Origin: Bacillota bacterium
GTDB lineage: Bacteria > Bacillota > Clostridia > Acetivibrionales > DSM-1351
Direction of reading: 5' to 3'
Assembly (NCBI GenBank): GCA_023436485.1
Contig: JAEZIU010000353.1
Span: 1-6,295 of the forward strand
DNA length: 6,295 bases
In this document: piece by piece, positions 1 through 5,101 of the stretch
Layout of the letters: each line of letters starts with the position of its first letter
Position numbering within the stretch: position 1 is the first letter of the stretch
Position numbers and translations under genes: made by a program
Notes under the pieces: model-generated
Seen by the model: only the letters and a program-made list of their open reading frames with translations
Database searches by the model: none
Told to the model about the DNA's origin: nothing

Positions 1-695
1 TTTATTATTTTTCTGAATCTGTTTGGCAGTGATGCTCCGCATAAGGTTACTATTCTTTCTATTTGAGCTTTATTGATAACAGGCATTATTCCGGCAGTTA
101 CAGGTACATTTATTCCAGCTATCCTGCAGCTTTCTATAAATGAATAGAAAAACTCATTTTCAAAAAATAATTGTGAAATAAGAAAATGAGAGCCTGCATT
201 AACTTTTTGTTTTAAATGGCTTATTTCTGAGATTCTGTCTTTTGATTCCGGATGGCATTCAGGGTAACAAGCACCAGCGATACAGAAATTAGCTGCCTTG
301 TTCAAATATCCGGTTAATTCAGAAGCATAATGAAAATCACTCTTTTCTAATATATTGGGATTTTTATCCCCTCGGAGTGCTAAAATATTCTCGATGCCGT
401 TTTCACTAAGTACAGATATAAAGCTGTCAATTTCTTGTTTTGTATAGCTTGAACATGTAAGATGAACCAATGTTTCTATACCATACTGATGCTTGATCTT
501 CTTGGCTATTTCAATTGTTTTGTTATTATTGCAGCTTCCTCCTGCACCAAAGGTAACGCTTATAAAGTCGGGGCTAAGTTCACTCAAAATAGAAAGGGTC
601 TCATCTATATCTTTTAGTTCAGAATCCCTTTTAGGGGGGAATATTTCAAATGATAACACAGGCCTTTTCTTTGCAAAAATTTCTTGTATTCTCAT
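1..695 (-). CDS. metF: 5,10-methylenetetrahydrofolate reductase, N-terminal 231 residues (3' end off window)
   Basis: Cytoplasmic flavoprotein of the MetF family, which reduces 5,10-methylene-THF to 5-methyl-THF for methionine synthesis and, in many clostridia, one-carbon metabolism. Reading the minus strand from the ATG at 695-693 gives an open frame to the left edge. Family landmarks are in the right order: FEIFPPK with Glu17 (catalytic acid position), SVTFGAGGS (46-54), ALRGD (106-110), GACYPECHPE (141-150), FLISQLFF with Gln175, and AGIMP (201-205). Family members are about 280-300 residues, so roughly 60 C-terminal residues lie outside. The start is supported by AGGAG (705-709) nine bases upstream and by its place just before the first conserved motif. 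No frameshift or missing key residue is seen. It is transcribed away from the ABC-F gene. Whether it pairs with a MetV-type partner, as in acetogens, cannot be seen here. Confidence 0.95.
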   Translation of the reverse strand, partial: MRIQEIFAKKRPVLSFEIFPPKRDSELKDIDETLSILSELSPDFISVTFGAGGSCNNNKTIEIAKKIKHQYGIETLVHLTCSSYTKQEIDSFISVLSENGIENILALRGDKNPNILEKSDFHYASELTGYLNKAANFCIAGACYPECHPESKDRISEISHLKQKVNAGSHFLISQLFFENEFFYSFIESCRIAGINVPVTAGIMPVINKAQIERIVTLCGASLPNRFRKII

Positions 696-850
696 AAAGT
701 TAGACTCCTATCTGTACTTGTAAATTTATTGCCATACAAAGATTATAAAGGACTATTATAACTTCTACAAAGAAAGGTACTTTGTTTTGCTTAATTCATA
801 AAGTTTTGAATTGTGTATGACTAATTTAAATGATTAGTGCATTTTATTTA

Positions 851-859
851 ATTATAACA
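851..859 (-). promoter_or_regulatory. Candidate extended -10 promoter element for metF
   Basis: On the minus strand this reads TGTTATAAT, a perfect -10 hexamer preceded by a TG dinucleotide at the extended -10 position. The matching -35 region is poor, which is tolerated for extended -10 promoters. It would give a metF leader of about 150 bases. Other TATAAT matches on the same strand lie closer to the gene (755-760 and 742-747), and a TTGACA (909-914) with a poor ACTAAT (886-891) lies further away, so the actual start site is uncertain. Confidence 0.35.
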
Positions 860-940
860 TAAATCAATATGTAAAAATGATTGAAATTAGTTGTAAAAGG
901 TGATATTCTGTCAACGGTAAACTTAACATCAAAATCAGTT

Positions 941-969
941 TTGTTAATTACATAATATTCAATTGTAAT
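941..969 (+). promoter_or_regulatory. Candidate sigma-A promoter for the ABC-F gene
   Basis: TTGTTA at 941-946 and TGTAAT at 964-969 are separated by 17 bases, matching 4/6 and 5/6 of the vegetative consensus. Transcription would start near 976, giving a leader of about 60 bases that begins just before the hairpins at 987-1025. An alternative -10-like TATATT/TATAAA run follows at 979-988, but without a good -35. Confidence 0.45.
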
Positions 970-986
970 AGGGAAATTATATTATA

Positions 987-1028
987 AAGAGCTTATTTAA
1001 TAGGCTCTTCTTTAGTTATAAAGAAAGG
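987..1028 (+). promoter_or_regulatory. ABC-F leader: two overlapping hairpins, the second reaching the ribosome binding site
   Basis: Hairpin 1 pairs AAGAGC (987-992) with GCTCTT (1004-1009), extended inward by T-G, T-A and A-T pairs around a TTTAA loop, and is followed by CTTT. Hairpin 2 pairs TTCTTT (1008-1013) with AAAGAA (1020-1025) around AGTTAT. Its 3' arm overlaps the Shine-Dalgarno GAAAGG (1023-1028), seven bases before the ATG. The two share bases 1008-1009, so their full forms compete. Leaders that control translation or early termination are common for ABC-F resistance genes. Calling this one a switch is inference, because both stems are short and AT-rich and no leader peptide with an ATG is visible. 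Confidence 0.35.
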
Positions 1029-1035
1029 TAATACT

Positions 1036-2775
1036 ATGATAAAAGTTGATAATTTATCCTACTCATTTCCGCAAAAAGATTTATTTAAAAATATTTCATT
1101 CACATTAGAAGATGGTCAACATTGCGCTTTTGTAGGAACAAGCGGTAGTGGAAAAAGCACCCTGATAGATATACTTATGAATCCGGAAAAATATACCTAT
1201 GATGGCGAGATAGATATGGAACCAACTTGTAGGATTGGGTATGTAAGTCAGTTTTCAAAACTAGACAAAACCAAAGAAACAACAGTTTTTGAATATTTAT
1301 TAGAAGAATTTACTAAGATACAAAATGAAATAACATCTATATGTACTGCAATGGAAACATCTTCGGAGATTGATTCTTTACTGGAAGAATATCAACTGGC
1401 ATTAGACGCATTTGATTCAATTGGTGGGGAAGATTTTGAAAGCAATGTCAATAAGAAATTAAGCCTTGCAAACCTAACCAAACTTAAACATCAAAGGGTA
1501 TCTGAGCTTAGTGGTGGGGAATTCAAACTTATTCAAGTAATTAAGGAGATGCTTAGTAGTCCAAATTTAATGATAATGGATGAACCTGAAGTATTTTTAG
1601 ATTTCGATAATCTTAATTCTCTTAGAAATCTAATTAATAATCACAAGGGAATAATGCTGATAATTACACACAACAGATATTTATTGAACCATTGTTTTAA
1701 CAAAATTATTCACCTTGAAAATATGGGACTCCAAGAGTTTAATGGAAGATATATTGATTATAACTTCTCATTACTTCAATCTAAAATTGAGTTACAAGAA
1801 ATTAATGCTGCCGAGAATGAAGAAATTGAGAGAAATGAGAGTGTAGTCATTAATCTTAGAAAAATTGCAACTTTTAATGCTGATGCCTCCAGAGGCAAAG
1901 CGCTAAAAGCAAGAGTTAAATATCTGGAAAGATTAGAAGCACGTAAAATTAAAGCCCCATTTGTAGATATAAAGCAACCCAATATCAGCTTTGATATAGA
2001 TAATGAAATCGAAGACACCGTTGTTTTGAAAGTCAATAGTTTTAGTATCGCCTTTGATGAGTTGCTTTTAGAAAATGTTAACTTTGAGATAAAGTCTACC
2101 GACAAGGTAGCCCTCGTAGGTTCAAACGGTACCGGGAAAACAACTTTGCTACGAGAAATCTATAAAAATAATAATGGTTCAATTGAAATAAATGATAACG
2201 CTAAAGTGGCCTATTTATCTCAGCTTCAAGGCGAAGGGCTTAATGAGTCTAATACCATATTTGAAGAATTGTTTGATGCCGGGTTTAAAACCTATGACGA
2301 TATTAGATCATATATTTCAAACTATGGTTTTGAAGGAGAAATTCTCAATCAAAAGATAGCGGAATTATCCGGTGGAGAAAAAAATATGCTTCAATTGGCT
2401 AAAGTTTCTGCCGGTAAAGCTAACCTATTGCTTCTGGATGAACCCACAAGTCATTTAGACACGTATTCACAAATGGCCTTGGAAAAGGCTATTCAAAACT
2501 ATAAAGGTGCTATACTAATGATTTCGCATGATTTCTATACTATAGCAAACTGTATGGATTATGTTTTAATCATTGAAGATAAGACAATTAGACAAATAAG
2601 TATACGGAAATTCAGAAAAATGATTTATGCCAGTTATTTTGATAAAGACTATTTAGAGATAGAACAAAAGAAAAAATTAATTGAGACCAAAATTGAATTA
2701 GCTTTAAAGGATAATAATTTTGTACGTGCAAATAAATTGTCTCTTGAACTGGAAGAGTTGATTAAGATGCTATAA
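1036..2775 (+). CDS. ABC-F family ATPase, probable ribosome-protection (antibiotic resistance) protein
   Basis: A soluble 579-residue protein with two nucleotide-binding domains and no membrane segments, the ABC-F layout. Domain 1: Walker A GTSGSGKST (34-42), Q-loop Gln72, signature LSGGE (158-162), Walker B with Asp182-Glu183, and His212 after IIT. The interdomain linker (about 245-310) is helical and charged and includes the ASRGKALKARVK segment typical of the family. Domain 2: GSNGTGKTT (362-370), Gln396, LSGGEKN (444-450), LLLLDEPTSHLD (464-475) and ISHD with His498. A lysine- and glutamate-rich C-terminal helical tail (about 530-579) follows. Members bind the ribosomal E site, and the resistance subgroup displaces drugs from the peptidyl-transferase centre (lincosamides, streptogramins A, pleuromutilins) or restarts stalled ribosomes. 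The length, the weakly conserved stretch after Walker B in domain 1 (EPEVFLDF instead of EPTNHLD) and the stand-alone regulated locus favour the resistance type. Drug specificity cannot be read from sequence. The start is supported by GAAAGG seven bases upstream. Confidence 0.9.
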   Translation: MIKVDNLSYSFPQKDLFKNISFTLEDGQHCAFVGTSGSGKSTLIDILMNPEKYTYDGEIDMEPTCRIGYVSQFSKLDKTKETTVFEYLLEEFTKIQNEITSICTAMETSSEIDSLLEEYQLALDAFDSIGGEDFESNVNKKLSLANLTKLKHQRVSELSGGEFKLIQVIKEMLSSPNLMIMDEPEVFLDFDNLNSLRNLINNHKGIMLIITHNRYLLNHCFNKIIHLENMGLQEFNGRYIDYNFSLLQSKIELQEINAAENEEIERNESVVINLRKIATFNADASRGKALKARVKYLERLEARKIKAPFVDIKQPNISFDIDNEIEDTVVLKVNSFSIAFDELLLENVNFEIKSTDKVALVGSNGTGKTTLLREIYKNNNGSIEINDNAKVAYLSQLQGEGLNESNTIFEELFDAGFKTYDDIRSYISNYGFEGEILNQKIAELSGGEKNMLQLAKVSAGKANLLLLDEPTSHLDTYSQMALEKAIQNYKGAILMISHDFYTIANCMDYVLIIEDKTIRQISIRKFRKMIYASYFDKDYLEIEQKKKLIETKIELALKDNNFVRANKLSLELEELIKML

Positions 2776-2792
2776 AATATTAATATGAATAA

Positions 2793-2848
2793 AAAAGGGA
2801 CATTGTTTTGAAGTAAAAATTCAAAACTTAATGTCCCTTTTCATTTTT
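2793..2848 (+). terminator. Rho-independent terminator of the ABC-F gene
   Basis: It lies 18 bases after the ABC-F stop. The outer stem pairs GGGACAT (2797-2803) with ATGTCCC (2831-2837), extended by flanking A/T pairs. The inner stem pairs TTTTGAA (2806-2812) with TTCAAAA (2820-2826) around a GTAAAAA loop. The stem is followed by TTTT, CA and TTTTT. The A-run on the left means it could also work on the minus strand, although no minus-strand gene ends here. Confidence 0.9.
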
Positions 2849-3089
2849 AAGAAAAAGGCTATTTTGATATTAAATAACTTTATATCCGCAAAATTTGCAA
2901 TTAATTTTACCATTAAATATCGATGAAAAAAAGGTAGTTAGGAATATAGAAGTACACGATTATTCTATGTGTGGCATATATTTAAAGATATAAAGGAATT
3001 ATTACCAAATACAGAGAATAATGTAAATGCAATTTTAATTTACTGCCAAGGAATTAGCAAATGATATTAAAGGACATGGGGTAATTTTA
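2849..3089 (+). pseudogene. Decayed coding stretch upstream of the DUF4179-like gene (probable lost N-terminal part)
   Basis: No intact gene is present. Frame 2942-3061 is open without an ATG and contains FKDIKELLPNTENNVNAI; it ends in TGA at 3062-3064. The frame of the downstream gene is open from 3039 and reads KELANDIKGHGVIL straight into the annotated Met at 3090. Dropping one base near G3050 would join the two into one frame continuous with the DUF4179-like protein. An acidic, amphipathic N-terminal segment before a basic segment and a membrane helix is what full-length anti-sigma-like DUF4179 proteins usually have, so this may be its original N-terminus with a frameshift and a lost start. 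A separate open stretch (2874-2990) contains NIDEKKVVRNIEVHDYSMC, which I do not recognise. Interpretation is inference from reading frames only. Confidence 0.4.
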
Positions 3090-3635
3090 ATGAATAAAGG
3101 AAGAAACGGTTTGATAACTAAAAGACTAATAACATTAACTATTGTTTTCTGTATATTAGTGACAAGTTTGATAGGCACAGGCTATGCATACCCTCCTGCT
3201 GCAGAAGCATTTAAAAGCATACCCTTTATTGGTTCTATATTTCAAAAGTTCACTGATAATGATCTTAAAATTGCCAGCCTAAATGGAATGACCCACTTTC
3301 CGAAACAGCAACAAACTAGGGATGGCGTGACAGTTACTCTTAAGGAATATTATTATGATAGAAGAAGTTTTAATTTCGGCATAGTAGTAAAAGGAAGAAA
3401 TCCATATAACTTTGAAACCCATTTTACATTGTATTATAATAACAAACCCTTAAATAAGGGTAGTGCTGGAGGAAGTACAGAAATTACAAAAGACAGTTTT
3501 TATAGATTAGCTGAAATGTCTTTAACTGAGACGCCTCCGGACAAATCCACTTTAAAATTGATTGGGACTGATAACACCGGAAAAATTAAAAAGTTTGAGT
3601 TTGATATACCCATTGACTACAGTAAAGTGAATTAA
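3090..3635 (+). CDS. Short membrane-anchored DUF4179-like protein, probably 5'-truncated
   Basis: A 181-residue protein: a basic N-terminus (1-12, with KGRN and TKR), one hydrophobic segment (about 13-31) serving as membrane anchor or signal peptide, then an extracytoplasmic domain. The segment AEAFKSIPFIGSIFQKF (39-55) followed by DGVTVTLKEYYYD (about 77-89) and alternating beta-strand-like sequence is typical of the DUF4179 domain. That domain occurs in Firmicutes as the outer part of anti-sigma-factor-like proteins encoded next to ECF sigma factors. Here the cytoplasmic N-terminal anti-sigma region is missing, no sigma factor gene is adjacent, and the usual C-terminal extension (DUF5643-like) is absent because the protein stops just after the first domain. 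The start is weakly supported: GGGG (3078-3081) is eight bases away, while a better AAGGA (3070-3074) is fifteen bases away. With the open in-frame sequence before it, Met1 may be an internal codon of a longer ancestor. Whether it is expressed is unknown. Confidence 0.6.
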   Translation: MNKGRNGLITKRLITLTIVFCILVTSLIGTGYAYPPAAEAFKSIPFIGSIFQKFTDNDLKIASLNGMTHFPKQQQTRDGVTVTLKEYYYDRRSFNFGIVVKGRNPYNFETHFTLYYNNKPLNKGSAGGSTEITKDSFYRLAEMSLTETPPDKSTLKLIGTDNTGKIKKFEFDIPIDYSKVN

Positions 3636-3637
3636 GT

Positions 3638-3763
3638 GTATGTAATGGAGATTTTAAAACGTACTCTTATGCTGCAACTTTTTAAATTGATGCCATTGAT
3701 TTAGCCGTACTCAAGAAATACCTGCTGGGAGATATTGTAGAATTACCTTATTCTCTATTTTGA
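3638..3763 (+). pseudogene. Remnant of a type I dockerin module (one repeat, with in-frame stop)
   Basis: Reading from 3638 gives VCNGDFK, then about eight residues, a TAA stop (3683-3685), then IDAIDLAVLKKYLLGDIVEL and a stop at 3761-3763. The part after the stop matches the first repeat of the intact dockerin at the right end of this window (NAIDLAYMKKYLMGEINL): same Ala-Ile-Asp calcium-loop end, same Lys-Lys recognition pair and same Leu-x-Gly end. The NGDF before it looks like the start of the calcium loop (D-x-N-x-D-G), with an altered spacer between. No second repeat and no catalytic module adjoin it. It is in a different frame from the DUF4179-like gene, which ends two bases before it, so it is not that protein's tail. 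It is best read as the ghost of a deleted cellulosomal gene. Confidence 0.75.
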
Positions 3764-3770
3764 TTAAAAA

Positions 3771-3863
3771 ATGAAAGAATTGAGTTATACCAGCGGAAAA
3801 AAATCGTTAGATGTTCTGGCCGATGGCAAACTTGTGCCTAAATACAAGTTTATAACAAGATAG
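3771..3863 (+). other. 30-codon orphan reading frame, probably a gene remnant
   Basis: ATG at 3771 opens a 30-residue frame containing KKSLDVLADGKLVPKYKF and ending at TAG 3861-3863, one base before the stop codon of the convergent gene. It reads like plausible protein rather than low-complexity noise, but there is no ribosome binding site before the ATG and I do not recognise a family. It follows the dockerin ghost on the same strand in a different frame and may be the 3' end of a second lost gene. Confidence 0.3.
3828..3851. repeat. Perfect 8-bp inverted repeat between convergent ends
   Basis: AAACTTGT (3828-3835) and ACAAGTTT (3844-3851) form a perfect stem around an 8-base loop, 14 bases beyond the stop codon of the minus-strand gene at 3865. 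Neither strand has a T-run after it, so it is not a standard intrinsic terminator, but it is the only hairpin I see that could end or stabilise that transcript. Confidence 0.4.
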
Positions 3864-3864
3864 C

Positions 3865-4890
3865 TCAAGACAAATTTTTTATTATCATTTTTAAGGTTAA
3901 TTTCTCGTCAATAGCTATCTGTCTTAAAAGATCTATTGCTTTTTTTATTTTTTCAATATTGCCTGATACATATATTTTCAGTATTATGTTTAGAAGCGTT
4001 TTGGCTTTTTTCTTTATTATTTCATATTTTGAATATATAGTTTCCCAATTTTTCAAATAACCATTTACACCAAGGTACTCTATTCTCATTAGCATTAATT
4101 TTTTATGGTCAAAAAGGACATAGAATGGCCGGATATCCATACATGTTTGTAGTGTTAACAATTCCTCAAGAAGCCTATAAATATCCATTCCGAAGCAAAA
4201 ATCAGCACTGTTTTGTTCCACATCCTGTCTATAGCCTTCAGTGTAGCTTCTAAAACCTAGTTCTGAATTCAAGAAATCATTAATGAACGAAACTGTACGC
4301 TTCACATTAAAATTATACTTTTCATATTTTGTTGGTGCTACTAATACAATGCCCTGTAAGAAGTCATCCATATCGCACAAGTTTGTCGTTGAAAATGCTT
4401 TTTCTATATTTGAAAATTTTACTTTTGCATACCCATAATTATATTTATAGAAATCTGCGGTATAAAAAACCTCTTCTTGTGCGTCATAGCCATAAACATA
4501 TGTATCATGCATTAAGTCCCTAGATTGATAAGCTAAGGAAAAGTCAGGAATATAGAATTGATTTAAGTATAGAAAGGCATAGTAATCGGAATCAATTGAA
4601 TCAATCAAAAATTCAGTGATTGATCCCCATTTTCTTTCGACAAATTCTCTGCTTATTCTTTGATAATGAATCCACGGGCAGCATTTCCATGAAATGGGTG
4701 CAAAGAAATCTACATAACAAAAGCTAGATAAATCCTTCCGGGCAAACAGCTGTATATAGTAATCGTAGAACCATTTTATTGCTTCCTCATTTATCAATGC
4801 TGTTGAAAGTATGTTGGCATGAGTAGGATACGATGTTATTGGAGGATAAATTGTTTTTAGTATTTTCTTTTTCCCTGATTTGATATTCAT
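3865..4890 (-). CDS. Soluble BtrH/peptidase C39-like protein of unknown function
   Basis: An intact 341-residue protein with no signal peptide or membrane helix, so cytoplasmic. I do not recognise a named family member, but the motif order recalls cysteine-peptidase-like (C39-like, BtrH N-terminal) proteins found in Firmicute natural-product clusters: PPITSYPTHANILSTAL near the N-terminus (16-32), DYYAFLYLNQFYIP (102-115), then HDTYVYGYD (128-136) and VFYTADF (141-147). His128 and Asp146 sit where a papain-like His/Asp pair could lie. The place where such proteins carry the Cys (around 22-28, THANILS) has none, so it may be non-catalytic or use other residues. The C-terminal third (about 285-341) is helical and lysine-rich. 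AAGGAG (4905-4910) lies 14 bases before the ATG, a long spacing, but no nearer alternative start exists. It is transcribed alone, convergent with the remnant zone. BtrH transfers an acyl side chain from a carrier protein to an aminoglycoside; that role is not shown here. Confidence 0.55.
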   Translation of the reverse strand: MNIKSGKKKILKTIYPPITSYPTHANILSTALINEEAIKWFYDYYIQLFARKDLSSFCYVDFFAPISWKCCPWIHYQRISREFVERKWGSITEFLIDSIDSDYYAFLYLNQFYIPDFSLAYQSRDLMHDTYVYGYDAQEEVFYTADFYKYNYGYAKVKFSNIEKAFSTTNLCDMDDFLQGIVLVAPTKYEKYNFNVKRTVSFINDFLNSELGFRSYTEGYRQDVEQNSADFCFGMDIYRLLEELLTLQTCMDIRPFYVLFDHKKLMLMRIEYLGVNGYLKNWETIYSKYEIIKKKAKTLLNIILKIYVSGNIEKIKKAIDLLRQIAIDEKLTLKMIIKNLS

Positions 4891-4930
4891 ACCTAGATTA
4901 TTTGCTCCTTTATATAAACAATTAATTGAT

Positions 4931-4959
4931 ATATTACCATTATTTTCAAATCTTTACAA
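4931..4959 (-). promoter_or_regulatory. Candidate promoter for the C39-like gene
   Basis: On the minus strand, TTGTAA (4954-4959) and TAATAT (4931-4936) are separated by 17 bases, each matching 4/6 of the sigma-A consensus. It would leave a leader of roughly 35 bases carrying the AAGGAG at 4905-4910. A perfect TTGACA lies further upstream at 4988-4993 but has no good -10 at standard spacing. The rest of 4960-5047 shows nothing else I can support. Confidence 0.3.
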
Positions 4960-5047
4960 TATAGATCGTTGTACCACCAACAAATTGTGTCAAAAGTTGG
5001 CATGAAACTAATAGCTGTTATGTTTAAAATTTTTTTGATCTAATACC

Positions 5048-5093
5048 AAAAGTAGCCCGCTAAATCGAATAATCAATTTAGCGGGCTACTTTT
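5048..5093 (-). terminator. Intrinsic terminator of the dockerin-cytochrome gene
   Basis: A perfect 18-bp stem pairs 5048-5065 with 5076-5093 around a 10-base loop. Its core is GTAGCCCGC with GCGGGCTAC, and the stem ends are A/T runs, giving a T-run on either strand. It begins 8 bases after the TAA stop (5104-5102) of the minus-strand gene, so that gene is its natural user. It also insulates the tandem C39-like gene downstream from read-through. Confidence 0.9.
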
Positions 5094-5101
5094 TATTTAA
5101 C

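Larger units (their letters stand above)
696..1035. other. Divergent intergenic region between metF and the ABC-F gene
   Basis: This 340-base AT-rich stretch has no supportable coding frame. It must carry promoters for both flanking genes. It contains several short inverted repeats: ACTAAT/ATTAGT at 820-825 and 833-838 with a 7-base loop, and ACAAAG/CTTTGT at 767-772 and 780-785. A further ATTAGT lies at 886-891. These could be operator half-sites, but in such AT-rich DNA they may be chance. On the metF strand I looked for the conserved elements of an S-box (SAM) or T-box leader and saw none. The right end holds the ABC-F leader hairpins described separately. Confidence 0.6.

Noticed and set aside
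493..723. Plus-strand open frame of 76 codons
   Set aside because: It lies antisense to metF, which carries clear family motifs; the translation is low-complexity Leu/Ile/Ser and has no ribosome binding site support.
696..935. SAM riboswitch or T-box leader upstream of metF
   Set aside because: Methionine genes in Firmicutes often carry one, but the minus-strand sequence lacks the conserved S-box and T-box elements and has no terminator-like stem with a T-run.
1776..2105. Minus-strand open frame of 109 codons inside the ABC-F gene
   Set aside because: It is a shadow of the conserved linker and second-domain coding sequence on the other strand; its Ser/Leu-rich translation resembles no protein.
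3061..3084. Seven-codon reading frame (ATG 3061 to TAA 3084) with a good AAGGA before it, as a leader peptide for the DUF4179-like gene
   Set aside because: The ribosome binding site and spacing are good, but it sits inside apparently decayed coding sequence and its peptide has no stalling-like or conserved feature; chance is more likely.
4329..4523. Plus-strand open frame antisense to the C39-like gene
   Set aside because: It overlaps the most conserved motifs of the minus-strand gene and has no start signals.
4977..5000. CCAAC/GTTGG inverted repeat upstream of the C39-like gene
   Set aside because: Only five base pairs with a 14-base loop; too weak to call an operator or terminator.
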